From contig NZ_SMKX01000019.1 in assembly GCF_004349055.1 (NCBI RefSeq), positions 1-64,000 on the forward strand: a stretch of 64,000 nt of DNA. The letters are read 5' to 3'. Positions 49,774 through 59,902 of the stretch are shown one piece after another (position 1 is the first letter of the stretch; every line of letters starts with the position of its first letter). The notes beneath the pieces are model-generated. The model was not told where the DNA came from. It ran no database searches and saw nothing but the letters and a program-made list of their open reading frames with translations. The position numbers and the translations under genes are program-made. The stretch comes from Kribbella antibiotica (GTDB lineage: Bacteria; Actinomycetota; Actinomycetes; Propionibacteriales; Kribbellaceae).

Positions 49774-51120
49774 ATGAAGGTGCTGGTGATCGGGGGTGGG
49801 ACCGGCGGGCTCGCGTTGGCCCACGGGCTGGTGCGGGCTGGGATCGAGGTGGCGGTGTTCGAGCGCGACGCGCTGCGCACCGACGGGCTGCACGGCTACC
49901 GCGTCGGCATCGACCCGGACGGGAGTCGGGCGCTGCATGCACTGCTGCCGGCCGAGCTGTATGACACCTTCGTGGCGACCAGGGCTCGCGACCCGAAGTA
50001 CTTCAACATGCTCACCGAGGACCTCAAGGAGGTCCTGTCGATGGAGCTGCCGCCGGACCCCGACCCGATCGAGAGCGAGAAGTCGATCAGCCGGATGACG
50101 ATGCGGCAGGTTCTGCTGACCGGGCTCGACGACGTGGTGCAGTACGGCAAGGAGTTCACCCGCTTCGAGCAGCGCGGCGACCAGGTGACTGCCTACTTTG
50201 CCGACGGTACGACGGCCACCGGCGACCTGCTGGTTGCCGCCGACGGCTCAGGCTCCCGGGTACGGCGGCAATATCTTCCGCACGCGCAGATGGAGGAGAC
50301 CGGGATCATCTCGATCGCCGGCAAGCTGCCGATCACCGCGGAGAGCCGGAAGCTGGTGTCGCCGAAGGTGTTCGAGGGCATCAGCATGGTGAGCGCGCCG
50401 CACGGGTTCGGCTGCATCCTGCACGTGATGGAGTTCCAGTGGGACCGCGACGGCAACATGAAGAGCGGTATCGGTGGAAACACCGAGGAGCTCATCCGGC
50501 GCTGGCCCGGTCTGCAGTTCGACAACACCCGCGACTACATGAACTGGGGTCTGTGGGCGTCGAAGGAGAAGTTCCCGGCCGATGTCATGGAGCTGGGCGG
50601 TCGCGAGCTGGTCGACCTGGCGTTGAAGATCACGCCCGGCTGGAGTCCGCAGCTGCGCAAGCTGCTCGAGTTGACCGATGTCAGTACGTGCTTCCCGGTC
50701 AACATCCGGACCTCGGTGCCCATTGGGCCGTGGCAGACCACTAATGTGACGCTGATCGGCGACGCAATCCACACCATGACGCCGGGCCGCGGGGTGGGTG
50801 CGAATACGGCGCTCCGGGACGCGGTGAACCTGTGTCGTCAGCTGGTGGAGGTCCGGGATGGCCGCAGTGAGCTGATTTCGGCGGTTTATGAGTACGAAGC
50901 GAAGATGATCGAGTACGGCTTCGACGCCGTAGTGAAGTCACGCGCGCAGATGACGTCGGACGATCCGATGCACAAGCCGGTGATCGGCCGGCTGGCGCTT
51001 GCCGGGATGCGCACGGCCATGCGGACCGTCAATCACCTGCCGCCGGTCAAGCGCCGTATGCGCGAGTCGATGCTCGCCTTCCGCGGCGCCGACCGGGAGG
51101 AGTTGGAACTCAAGCTCTAG
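49774..51120 (+). CDS. FAD-dependent monooxygenase (aromatic hydroxylase-like)
   Basis: This 448-residue group A flavoprotein has N-terminal GGGTGGLALAHGLV, the DG motif LLVAADGSGSRVRR and the C-terminal LIGDAIHTMTPGRGVGANTA. GAGGAGAATTC precedes the ATG. It is divergent from a MarR gene. Relatives act on polyketides and aromatic compounds. The last 4 bp overlap a convergent MarR gene. Confidence 0.9.
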   Translation: MKVLVIGGGTGGLALAHGLVRAGIEVAVFERDALRTDGLHGYRVGIDPDGSRALHALLPAELYDTFVATRARDPKYFNMLTEDLKEVLSMELPPDPDPIESEKSISRMTMRQVLLTGLDDVVQYGKEFTRFEQRGDQVTAYFADGTTATGDLLVAADGSGSRVRRQYLPHAQMEETGIISIAGKLPITAESRKLVSPKVFEGISMVSAPHGFGCILHVMEFQWDRDGNMKSGIGGNTEELIRRWPGLQFDNTRDYMNWGLWASKEKFPADVMELGGRELVDLALKITPGWSPQLRKLLELTDVSTCFPVNIRTSVPIGPWQTTNVTLIGDAIHTMTPGRGVGANTALRDAVNLCRQLVEVRDGRSELISAVYEYEAKMIEYGFDAVVKSRAQMTSDDPMHKPVIGRLALAGMRTAMRTVNHLPPVKRRMRESMLAFRGADREELELKL

Positions 51121-51581
51121 TGCTGACCCACGTGCTCGGAGACGGCGTCGAAGACGCGGCCGATCGCGGCGAAGTCCTCAGGGCTCGCCAGGTCGACCAG
51201 GTTTGCCCGGACGCTCTCCACGTGGGTCGGCGCCGCCTCCACCAGGAGGTCGTGGCCCGCATCGGTCAGCTCGGCCCAGACGCCCCGCTTGTCGCTCGTG
51301 CAGGAGGTCCGCCGCACCAGCTCGGCGCCTTCGAGGCGGCCGATGGTGTGCGTCAGTCGGGAGCGGCTCTGGTGCAGCCGGTCGGCGAGGTCCGCCATCC
51401 GCAGTCGCCGATCGGGCGACTCGGAAAGCCGGACCAGGATCTCGTAGTCGTTGATCCCGATGCCGAAGCGGCGGAGCTCATCGTCCAGCTTCGCCATCAG
51501 GCGCGCCGTGCCCAGCAGGTACGCGCGCCACGCCACCTGCTGCTCTGGATTCAGCCAGCGAGTCTCAGTCGTCATCGTCAC
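51117..51581 (-). CDS. MarR-family regulator
   Basis: This 154-residue regulator has MADLADRLHQSRSRLTHTIG as recognition region and VRRTSCTSDKRGVWAELT as wing. GTG 51581 is chosen because TACACT (51594-51589 on the minus strand) lies 7 nt upstream, the leaderless pattern; ATG 51575 is two codons further in. It is divergent from yceI, with nested inverted repeats between. Confidence 0.85.
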   Translation of the reverse strand: MTMTTETRWLNPEQQVAWRAYLLGTARLMAKLDDELRRFGIGINDYEILVRLSESPDRRLRMADLADRLHQSRSRLTHTIGRLEGAELVRRTSCTSDKRGVWAELTDAGHDLLVEAAPTHVESVRANLVDLASPEDFAAIGRVFDAVSEHVGQH

Positions 51582-51632
51582 GTGGACCAGTGTACCGGGA
51601 ATGTAATTGACTTTTAAACCGTTGATCCGTAC

Positions 51633-51665
51633 TGTCGTGTTCATCAGGTTGACACGACAACCTGA
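51633..51665. promoter_or_regulatory. Overlapping inverted repeats upstream of yceI-like gene
   Basis: TGTCGTGT (51633-51640) pairs with ACACGACA (51652-51659), and TCAGGTTG (51644-51651) pairs with CAACCTGA (51658-51665). The two helices share bases 51658-51659 and interlock, so they could be operators for MarR or alternative leader structures. Confidence 0.5.
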
Positions 51666-51714
51666 CCCTGACAAGTCGCCCCCCGGCACCGCTTGCACCT
51701 TCTGAGAGGACCTC

Positions 51715-52281
51715 ATGACCGAGACCGTCACCACCCCCACCACCACGATCCCCGGCCTCGTCGCGGGGACCTACTCCCTCGACGCGGCGCACACGGAGAT
51801 CGGCTTCACCGTCCGCCACCTGATGACCAAGGTGCGCGGCACCTTCCAGGAGTTCACCGGCGACATCGTCGTCAAGGATTCGCTGGAGGAGTCGACCGCG
51901 AACGTCGTCATCGAGCTCGCGTCGGTCCACACCCGCAACGACCAGCGCGACGGTCACCTGCGCTCCGGCGACTTCTTCGACGCCGAGAACACCCCGAAGA
52001 TGACGTTTGCGAGCACCACCCTGAAGGCCGAGGGCGACGACTACGTCCTGGCCGGCGAGCTGACCATCAAGGACGTCACCAAGCCGATCGAGCTTGCGTT
52101 CGAGTTCCTGGGTGTCGAGCAGAACGCCTACGGCCAGACCATCCTCGGCTTCGAGGCCTCCACCTCGATCAGCCGCAAGGAGTGGGGCATCGACTTCAAC
52201 GTGCCGCTCGAGGGCGGCAAGCTCCTCATCGGCGACAAGGTGGACATCCACCTCGACGTGCAGGCTGCACTGCAGGCCTGA
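51715..52281 (+). CDS. YceI-family protein
   Basis: This 188-residue lipocalin-like YceI protein has GTYSLDAAHTEIGFTVRHLM, VRGTFQEFTGDIVV and HLRSGDFFDAENTPKMTF. There is no signal peptide, so it is a cytosolic version. AGAGGACCTC precedes the ATG. The family binds polyisoprenoids or amphiphiles. It is divergent from a MarR gene and ends at a strong terminator. Confidence 0.93.
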   Translation: MTETVTTPTTTIPGLVAGTYSLDAAHTEIGFTVRHLMTKVRGTFQEFTGDIVVKDSLEESTANVVIELASVHTRNDQRDGHLRSGDFFDAENTPKMTFASTTLKAEGDDYVLAGELTIKDVTKPIELAFEFLGVEQNAYGQTILGFEASTSISRKEWGIDFNVPLEGGKLLIGDKVDIHLDVQAALQA

Positions 52282-52293
52282 CCTGTCTGACAA

Positions 52294-52323
52294 AAGCCCC
52301 GCATCCAGGTGGATGCGGGGCTT
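52294..52323. terminator. Bidirectional terminator hairpin
   Basis: AAGCCCCGCATCC (52294-52306) pairs with 52311-52323 around AGGT: 13 perfect pairs followed by CTTTAT. It separates the convergent yceI and TetR genes. Confidence 0.92.
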
Positions 52324-52339
52324 CTTTATGTGGTCCGTG

Positions 52340-52939
52340 TTATGTCTGGACCATCCGGTGGGCGAGGTCCGCGTACAGCTTGCCCAATGCGTCCGGGTCG
52401 CCGCGATGCGGCGTGTACCAGCGAGCGACGTCAATCGACAGTGACAGTACGGCGAGCGTCGTACCAGGCAGGTCCGGTACGGCGAACGAACCATCCTGTA
52501 CGCCGTCAGCCAGCACCTGCTCGATTTCCGTCGAAATGGCCCGCCGGATCGTCGCCACCTCGGCCAGGTGTTCGGGGGAGAGTGCATTCAGCTCGTACTG
52601 CACCACGTGCGCGATGGTGTGGTGCCGGGCGTGCCATGCGGTGAACGCTGCGACCAGTCCGCGGAGCCGGTCCGCCGGAGTGCCGCCTTGGTCGGCAGAG
52701 CGCAGTACCTCAAGCGCTGCGTTGTGGCCGTAGAGGCTGATCTCGAAGAGCAGTCGTTCCTTCGAGGGGTAGTGCACGTAGAGCGCAGCTGGACTCATCC
52801 CGGCGCGAGACGCGATGTCCCGTGTGGTGGTCGCCTGGAAGCCGCGCTCGGCGAATGCGTCGATGGCGCCGCGGATCAGCCGGCGGGCGGCGGCGGGCTC
52901 GACGTGATCCCAATCGAGGGAATCGGTGACTGCGGACAC
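52340..52939 (-). CDS. TetR-family regulator of beta-oxidation genes
   Basis: This 199-residue repressor has HTH AIDAFAERGFQATTTRDIAS, AGMSPAALYVHYPSKERLLF and a TetR_C_24-like effector domain. GTG 52939 is favoured, with CAGGGT 7 nt upstream; the longer frame to 52987 runs through the operator. It is divergent from the acyl-CoA dehydrogenase operon, so an acyl-CoA-responsive repressor of fatty-acid breakdown is likely. Confidence 0.85.
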   Translation of the reverse strand: MSAVTDSLDWDHVEPAAARRLIRGAIDAFAERGFQATTTRDIASRAGMSPAALYVHYPSKERLLFEISLYGHNAALEVLRSADQGGTPADRLRGLVAAFTAWHARHHTIAHVVQYELNALSPEHLAEVATIRRAISTEIEQVLADGVQDGSFAVPDLPGTTLAVLSLSIDVARWYTPHRGDPDALGKLYADLAHRMVQT

Positions 52940-52966
52940 GTTGACACCCTGCACCAAACGGGTGAA

Positions 52967-52984
52967 GCTAAGCAAGCGCTTAGC
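52967..52984. promoter_or_regulatory. TetR operator before acyl-CoA dehydrogenase
   Basis: GCTAAGC (52967-52973) faces GCTTAGC (52978-52984) with spacer AAGC. It lies 45 nt upstream of the acyl-CoA dehydrogenase start. The AAGCGCTT core resembles sites of actinobacterial lipid regulators. Confidence 0.65.
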
Positions 52985-53029
52985 CACGCGTAGTTAGATC
53001 AAACACAGGTCGAAATATCGGAGGGCACG

Positions 53030-54175
53030 ATGGACCGCGTCATCTTCAACGAGGATCACCACGCCTTCCGGGCCAGTGCCAAGGAGTACTGCGACCGCTC
53101 GCTGGTGCCGCGGATGGAGCAGTTCCTCGAGGAGAAGACGATCGAGCGGGCCGCCTGGCTCGAGGCCGGTAAGCAGGGCTTCCTCGGTCTCGACGTGCCC
53201 GAGGAGTACGGCGGCTCCAGCGTCGGCGACTACCGGTTCAACCAGGTGTTCGCCGAGGAGGTCTCGAAGGTCTCCGCCGCGCTGTCGAGCTGTTTCGGCA
53301 TCCACTACGACTGCGCTGCGCCGTACTTCGTCGACCTCGGCACCGAGGAGCAGAAGCAGCGCTGGCTGCCGAAGTTCTGCTCCGGTGAGTACATCGCCGC
53401 GATCGGGATGACCGAGCCGTCCGGCGGCTCCGACCTGGCCGCGCTGAAGACCACCGCGAAGAAGGCCGACGGCGGCTGGGTGCTGAACGGCTCCAAGACC
53501 TTCATCACCAACGGCGACATGGCCGACCTCGTCATCGTGGCCGCCCGCACCACCCCGGAGAAGGGCGCGAAGGGCATCACGCTGTTCGTGGTCGAGGAAG
53601 GCATGGAGGGCTTCGCCCGCGGGCGCAAGCTGGACAAGGTCGGCCAGACCGAGTCCGGTACCTCGGAGCTCTTCTTCGAGGACCTCTTCGTTGCCGACGA
53701 CAACGTTCTCGGTGAGCTCGACCGCGGCTTCATCCACATGATGGAGCGCCTCGCCCAGGAGCGGATCGGCGCCGCGGTGTCGAATATCGCGCACGCCGCG
53801 CAGATCCTCGACGAGACCATCGACTACGTGAAGCAGCGCAAGGCCTTCGGCCAGGCGATCGGCTCGTTCCAGTACAACAAGTTCCTGATCGCCGAGCTGG
53901 TCACCAAGGTCGAGGTCACCCAGGCCTATGTCGACAACGGCGTGGTCGCGCACGACGAGAACCGGCTGACCGCCGTCGACGCCGCCAAGACCAAGTGGTG
54001 GAGCGCGCACGTGCAGAACGAGGTGCTCGACGCCTGCGTCCAGCTGCACGGCGGCTACGGCTACATGAACGAGTACCGCGTCGCCCGCGCCTGGCGCGAT
54101 GCGCGCGTCACCAAGATCTGGGCAGGATCGAACGAGATCATGAAGGAACTCATCGGCCGCGATTTGGGCCTGTAA
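53030..54175 (+). CDS. Acyl-CoA dehydrogenase
   Basis: This 381-residue FAD enzyme introduces the alpha-beta double bond in acyl-CoA. Signatures are GMTEPSGGSDLAALKT (FAD/substrate), SKTFITNG and QLHGGYGYMNEY. The usual MCAD-position catalytic Glu is Ala here (KIWAGSNEI), and the catalytic base is probably E244 in LAQERIG, as in LCAD/isovaleryl-CoA dehydrogenases. It is the first gene of an operon with thiolase (16 bp gap) and SDR. Confidence 0.94.
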   Translation: MDRVIFNEDHHAFRASAKEYCDRSLVPRMEQFLEEKTIERAAWLEAGKQGFLGLDVPEEYGGSSVGDYRFNQVFAEEVSKVSAALSSCFGIHYDCAAPYFVDLGTEEQKQRWLPKFCSGEYIAAIGMTEPSGGSDLAALKTTAKKADGGWVLNGSKTFITNGDMADLVIVAARTTPEKGAKGITLFVVEEGMEGFARGRKLDKVGQTESGTSELFFEDLFVADDNVLGELDRGFIHMMERLAQERIGAAVSNIAHAAQILDETIDYVKQRKAFGQAIGSFQYNKFLIAELVTKVEVTQAYVDNGVVAHDENRLTAVDAAKTKWWSAHVQNEVLDACVQLHGGYGYMNEYRVARAWRDARVTKIWAGSNEIMKELIGRDLGL

Positions 54176-54191
54176 GAAAGGTATCCCGGAC

Positions 54192-55411
<1,220 letters not shown>

Positions 55412-55412
<1 letters not shown>

Positions 55413-56167
55413 TGAGCCTGGAAAACCGTACGGCGATCGTCACCGGAGCCTCCCGGGGTATCGGGCTGGCGATCGCCCAGCGTCTCGTCGCGGACGGCGC
55501 TCGCGTCGTCATCACCGGACGCAATCAGGATGCCCTCGACGAAGCGGTCAAGACCCTTGGCGGTCGCAAGCACGCCTTGGCGATCGCGGGGAACGCCGCG
55601 GACGGCGCGCATCGCGGATCCACGGTCGCGGCGGCCGTGGCGACGTACGGATCGCTTGATCTGCTGGTGAACAACACCGGGATCAACCCGATCTACGGCG
55701 ACCTGCTCGATATCGAAGCCGGTGTCGCGGCCAAGATGGTCGACACGAACGTGCTCGCCACGATCTCCTGGGTGAAGGCCTGCCGGGACGCGTGGATGGG
55801 CAACCACGGCGGCGCTGTGGTCAACGTGTCCTCGCTGGCCGGGCTCGCCCCGTCGCCGGGCATCGGCTGGTACGGCGCCACCAAGGCGATGCTGTCCCGC
55901 GTCACGGCCGAGCTTGCGTTGGAGCTCTCACCGGAGATCCGGATCAACGCCGTGGCTCCGGCGGTGGTGAAGACAAAGTTCGCCGGAGCCCTCTACGAAG
56001 GACGTGAGGAAGAGGTCGCGGGGACGTACCCACTGGCCCGCCTCGGCCTCCCCGAGGATGTCGCCTCGCTGGTGTGGTTCCTGCTGTCCGACGAGGCATC
56101 CTGGATCACCGGTCAGACCATCACCATCGACGGCGGCCTCACCCTCAAAGGCGGCATGGTCGGCTAG
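55412..56167 (+). CDS. SDR-family oxidoreductase (3-hydroxyacyl-CoA/FabG-like)
   Basis: This 251-residue short-chain dehydrogenase has TGASRGIG for the nucleotide loop, LVNNTGINP, catalytic Ser in VNVSSLAG and Y-x-x-x-K in GWYGATKAM, ending TITIDGGLTLKGG. It overlaps the thiolase stop. In this operon it likely oxidises 3-hydroxyacyl-CoA; the asparagine-threonine NNTG in place of NNAG is a mild variation. Confidence 0.92.
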
Positions 56168-56179
56168 TTCGACGACAGG

Positions 56180-56746
56180 CTAGGGCTGACGGCCCTGCCA
56201 AGCGGCGAGGCGGTCGTACGGCGATGCATCGTCGGCGACCGCTACGACCGGGCCGAACGGAACCGCACCGCCCCGCGGTTCGGCCGGCAGGTTGTGGCGG
56301 AGCATCGGCAGCACGGTGTTCGCCAAGTCGTCGTCGAGTTGATCAAGTCGCCCGGTCGCCTTCGCCAGGTCCCACGAGTGCGTGGTGAGCTCACCGGTGT
56401 AGGCGCCGATGGCGGCTGCTCCCGGCATGGTGCCGAACGGCAGCTTGCAGATCCGGCCGAGGATCGAGTCGTCGGTCAGTGTCACATCGAGCGCCACCCG
56501 GTGCTCTTTCCAGGCCGCGGCCACATCGGGACTGTCGGTCACCATCGGGATGCTCAGCGGATCGCCGCCGGTCAGCGCGAGGTCGATGCGGGCAATGACC
56601 GACAGTAGGTGTGCCTGCAACGTGCGGACGTCGTACTCCGGGCAAGGTGTCGGCTTCGCGAGGTCGTCGAGGCTGGTGGTGTTGATCAGGTGCTGCGTCT
56701 GGTCGAGGGCCCGGACGAACATCGGGCGTGGGTCTGCGTTTGTCAT
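56180..56746 (-). CDS. TIGR03086/DinB-like metal-binding protein
   Basis: This 188-residue protein has the mycothiol-dependent maleylpyruvate isomerase-type four-helix fold. CPEYDVRTLQAHLLSVIAR carries the first His ligand, TGELTTHSWDLAKATGR the second, and the family signature of TIGR03086 is complete. ATG 56746 follows GGGGA at 4 nt. It is divergent from a WYL regulator and probably its target. Confidence 0.88.
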   Translation of the reverse strand: MTNADPRPMFVRALDQTQHLINTTSLDDLAKPTPCPEYDVRTLQAHLLSVIARIDLALTGGDPLSIPMVTDSPDVAAAWKEHRVALDVTLTDDSILGRICKLPFGTMPGAAAIGAYTGELTTHSWDLAKATGRLDQLDDDLANTVLPMLRHNLPAEPRGGAVPFGPVVAVADDASPYDRLAAWQGRQP

Positions 56747-56799
56747 GTCCCCACTCTCGGGCCCTATAGGTGACATCTACTGTCGTCTATTCTCGAGAG

Positions 56800-57774
56800 A
56801 TGCGAGCCGACCGGTTGTTGCAGATCATCTTGTTGCTGCAAAGGCATCCGCGATTGAGTGCGCGGGATCTGGCCGAGCGGCTCGAGGTGTCGAAGCGAAC
56901 GGTGCTGCGCGACATGGAGGCGCTGTCAGCGGCCGGAGTGCCCGTGTACGCCGAACGCGGGCGCAACGGTGGTTGCGTCCTGTTGCCCGGGTATCGCGCT
57001 GACGTCAGTGCGCTGACGCCGCGAGAGGCGCAGGCGTTGTTCGCGTGGTCGGGGCGGGCTGAGCTGTCCGACGAGCTGGGGCTGCAGGGGAGTCTCAAGT
57101 CGGCCATGGGCAAGCTGTCGGCCACCCTGCCGCTGGAGCTCCAGAGTGATGCCACAGCGCTGTCCGGTGCGATCGTGGTGGACCGCCGCCGCTGGTTCGC
57201 CGAAGCAGAGGACCACGGCGCACTCCCCGCACTGCGACAAGCCGTGGTGGCCGAGCGTCGAGTCCGGCTGCGATACGCATCCGCCAGTAGCGGACTGCAG
57301 CGTCGTACGGTCGATCCGTGGGGACTGGTCGAGCAGGCCGGGCGCTGGTACCTGGTGGCCGCGCATCGGGGCGCAGCGCGGATGTATCGGATGTCGCGGA
57401 TCGAGCAGGTCGACGTACTAGACGAGGTGGCCGACAGGCCGGCCGGTCTGGATGTGCGGGCCGAGTGGGATCGGTTGCGATCCAATCTGGAGCAGGGGCG
57501 CGGCCCGACCGGCGTACAGACTGAGGTGCGGGTGCATCCCGATCGGGTCGACATGGTGCGCCGATTGGTCTCACCGTTCCTGGCCAAAGGCGCGATCGCC
57601 CAGGTGATCCCCAGCGACGACGACTGGCCGCACCTGCGTCTGGACTTCCGGGTCCGCGAGGCTGCGTGCGGCATGCTGCTCGGTCTTGGAGCCGGAGTAG
57701 AGGTCCTCGGTCCAGACGACCTGCGGGACCAGATGCTGGAGCTGGCGAGAGGTGCCGTCGCGCTCTACAGCTAG
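56800..57774 (+). CDS. YafY-type WYL-domain regulator
   Basis: This 324-residue regulator has an N-terminal HTH_11 domain (LSARDLAERLEVSKRTVLRD, GGCVLLPGY), a WYL domain (RTVDPWGLVEQAGRWYLVAA) and a WCX C-terminus. TATTCT (56788-56793) lies 6 nt before the ATG without a Shine-Dalgarno, suggesting leaderless translation. It is divergent from the TIGR03086 gene. Confidence 0.9.
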   Translation: MRADRLLQIILLLQRHPRLSARDLAERLEVSKRTVLRDMEALSAAGVPVYAERGRNGGCVLLPGYRADVSALTPREAQALFAWSGRAELSDELGLQGSLKSAMGKLSATLPLELQSDATALSGAIVVDRRRWFAEAEDHGALPALRQAVVAERRVRLRYASASSGLQRRTVDPWGLVEQAGRWYLVAAHRGAARMYRMSRIEQVDVLDEVADRPAGLDVRAEWDRLRSNLEQGRGPTGVQTEVRVHPDRVDMVRRLVSPFLAKGAIAQVIPSDDDWPHLRLDFRVREAACGMLLGLGAGVEVLGPDDLRDQMLELARGAVALYS

Positions 57775-57981
57775 TCGCTGTGGACTCCCCGCCGCCGGTG
57801 ACCCCGTCGTGTCCCAGCACGATGGCACTTCCGGCGGTCGGGGCGTTCAGTCCGACAGCACCGCATAACTCTAATGCTTCGGGGCTACACGACCGAATCA
57901 CAGCCAGCCCGCACCTGGTTGCGATCACGTTGCTATCTAATTCCGTGGCGTGGTACCGGGGCGGCTGGCTATGGTCCGGAC

Positions 57982-58884
57982 ATGACGACGGGGATGCAGA
58001 TCCGGCCGGTAACCGGCGATGACGCGGCAGCAGTGTCGGCCCTGCGTCGCGCTGTCTACACGTACAAGGTCATGTCGCCGCAGGCGGCACATCACATGAT
58101 CACTGTCTTCTCCCCTGCTGAGCGCTTCCTGGCGCTGGTGGCCGAGGTGGACGGTCAGTTGGTCGCGTGGGGTTCGGCGGCGCTGAACAACTGGACCAGC
58201 GAAGTAGGTCAGAGCTACCTCTCGCTCTACGTTCACCCGGACTTCCGCAAGCAAGGCATCGGCAGCGCGCTCACGGACCGACTGCACCAGCACCTGACCG
58301 AGGTCGGTGCGGTCAAGGTGCGCACGTTCGCCCAGGCTGAGGGTCTGGAGTTCGCTCGCAACCGTGGCTACGACGGCACGAGGCAGATGCACTACGCCGG
58401 TGTCGAAACGGCCGTACTGCCGCCGCAGCCGCCGACTCCGGAAGACATCTCGCTGGTGTCGCTGGACAAGCTCGATCCGCGCCAGGTATTCGCCGCCGAT
58501 GCGGCAGCCTCGCTCGACGAGCCGGGTGATGTTCCGATGGACACACCTGACTACGACGTCTGGCTCAACGAGGTCTGGAACGGCCCTGGTCTCGACAAAT
58601 CACTCAGTACGGCGGCGATGGTCGGTGACGAGGTGGCGGCCTTCACCGCCGTGGAGGTCGACGGCGATCGCGCCTGGTCGGGCATGACCGGCACCGTTCC
58701 GGCGTACCGGGGTCGTGGGCTCGCGAAGCTGGTCAAATCGGTTGCTCTGCGCCACTGTTCTGCCGCGGGCATCACGTCGGCCTACACCTCGAACGACGAC
58801 GAGAACGGCCCGATGCTTGCCATCAACAACTGGCTGGGTTACCGCCGCGTGCAGACCGAGCTGGGCCTGCTGCGCACGCTCTGA
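57982..58884 (+). CDS. Double-domain GNAT acetyltransferase
   Basis: This 300-residue protein is made of two GNAT domains. The first (about 5-140) has acetyl-CoA loop RKQGIGSALT. The second (about 155-300) has YRGRGLAKLVKSVAL and ends with NNWLGYRRV. ATG 57982 is 6 nt from TATGGT (57970-57975), the leaderless pattern. It is a paralogue of the next gene, separated by 129 bp. The layout resembles mycothiol synthase-type double GNATs, but the substrate is unknown. Confidence 0.88.
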   Translation: MTTGMQIRPVTGDDAAAVSALRRAVYTYKVMSPQAAHHMITVFSPAERFLALVAEVDGQLVAWGSAALNNWTSEVGQSYLSLYVHPDFRKQGIGSALTDRLHQHLTEVGAVKVRTFAQAEGLEFARNRGYDGTRQMHYAGVETAVLPPQPPTPEDISLVSLDKLDPRQVFAADAAASLDEPGDVPMDTPDYDVWLNEVWNGPGLDKSLSTAAMVGDEVAAFTAVEVDGDRAWSGMTGTVPAYRGRGLAKLVKSVALRHCSAAGITSAYTSNDDENGPMLAINNWLGYRRVQTELGLLRTL

Positions 58885-59013
58885 AGCGAATGCGCCTTGC
58901 TGCGCATGGCAACGGCTACCTGGTGTGCTGATACGGACCTGTAACGTGACAATCACTGCATGCCGGCCAGGGTTGCGGGATATCTTCCGGAGAACTTCGG
59001 TGAAGGAGTTCTC

Positions 59014-59898
59014 ATGGAGATCAGGGCTGCTGAAGTGGGCGACCTCGACAGCGCGATGGCGTTCCACGACGCACTCGTGCCGTATCTCGTGGTGACGCGG
59101 ACCAATCTGACCGCACGGCTGACTGCGCCGCCGCAACCGGGACAGGCCACGTTCGCGGCGGTGGATGGTGATGTCGTGGTGGGCTGGGGGACCACGGCGC
59201 TGACCTCCGGCTCCGATCCGCTCGCCGGTGAGCTGCGGGTCACGGTGCGGCCCGATGTGCGTGGGCGTGGGCTCGGGACGGCGTTGCTCAACGCCGCGCA
59301 CGACGAGCTTCGCAAAGCCGGCGCGACCAGCGTGCGGGTGTTCGCCGAGCCGTCGTCGGCGGTCTGGGCCGCGCGCTGGGGCTACGCCCAGACCAGGCAG
59401 GTGCACTATGCGGGGATCGATCCACGCAAGGCCCCTGACCTTCCGGGGCCGCCGACCGGCATCGAGCTGGTCGCGCTGAACCAGGTCGACCCGCGCAAGC
59501 TGCATGCAGCCAATGAGGTTGCCCAGCGCACCAAACCGGGTGACGCGAAGATCGCTTCGCAGCCTTACGAAGAGTGGGAGCAGGAGGTCTGGACGTCACC
59601 GGCGGTGATGCTGGATCTGAGTGTGGCCGCGGTGCTGGACGACGAGATCATCGGCTTCACGCTCGGGATCGGTGACCGGACCAAGATCTGGTCGAAGATG
59701 ACCGCGACGATGCCGGAGTATCGCGGGCGGGGGCTGGCCAAGTTGGTCAAGGCGGCCGCTCTGCAGCGTGCCGCCGCAGCCGGGGTGCAGAACTGCTACA
59801 CCGCCAACTACGACGGCAACGCTCCGATGCTTGCCGTCAACGAGTGGCTCGGTTACTACCGCGTCGCCACTCACTCGGTCCTGGTCTGTCCCCTCTAA
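59014..59898 (+). CDS. Double-domain GNAT acetyltransferase (paralogue)
   Basis: This 294-residue double GNAT protein has the acetyl-CoA loop VRGRGLGTALL in domain 1 and YRGRGLAKLVKAAAL in domain 2, with VNEWLGYYRV near the end. The second-domain motifs are nearly the same as those of the gene just upstream, indicating tandem duplication. GAAGGAG lies 5 nt before the ATG. Confidence 0.9.
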   Translation: MEIRAAEVGDLDSAMAFHDALVPYLVVTRTNLTARLTAPPQPGQATFAAVDGDVVVGWGTTALTSGSDPLAGELRVTVRPDVRGRGLGTALLNAAHDELRKAGATSVRVFAEPSSAVWAARWGYAQTRQVHYAGIDPRKAPDLPGPPTGIELVALNQVDPRKLHAANEVAQRTKPGDAKIASQPYEEWEQEVWTSPAVMLDLSVAAVLDDEIIGFTLGIGDRTKIWSKMTATMPEYRGRGLAKLVKAAALQRAAAAGVQNCYTANYDGNAPMLAVNEWLGYYRVATHSVLVCPL

Positions 59899-59902
59899 GG
59901 CC

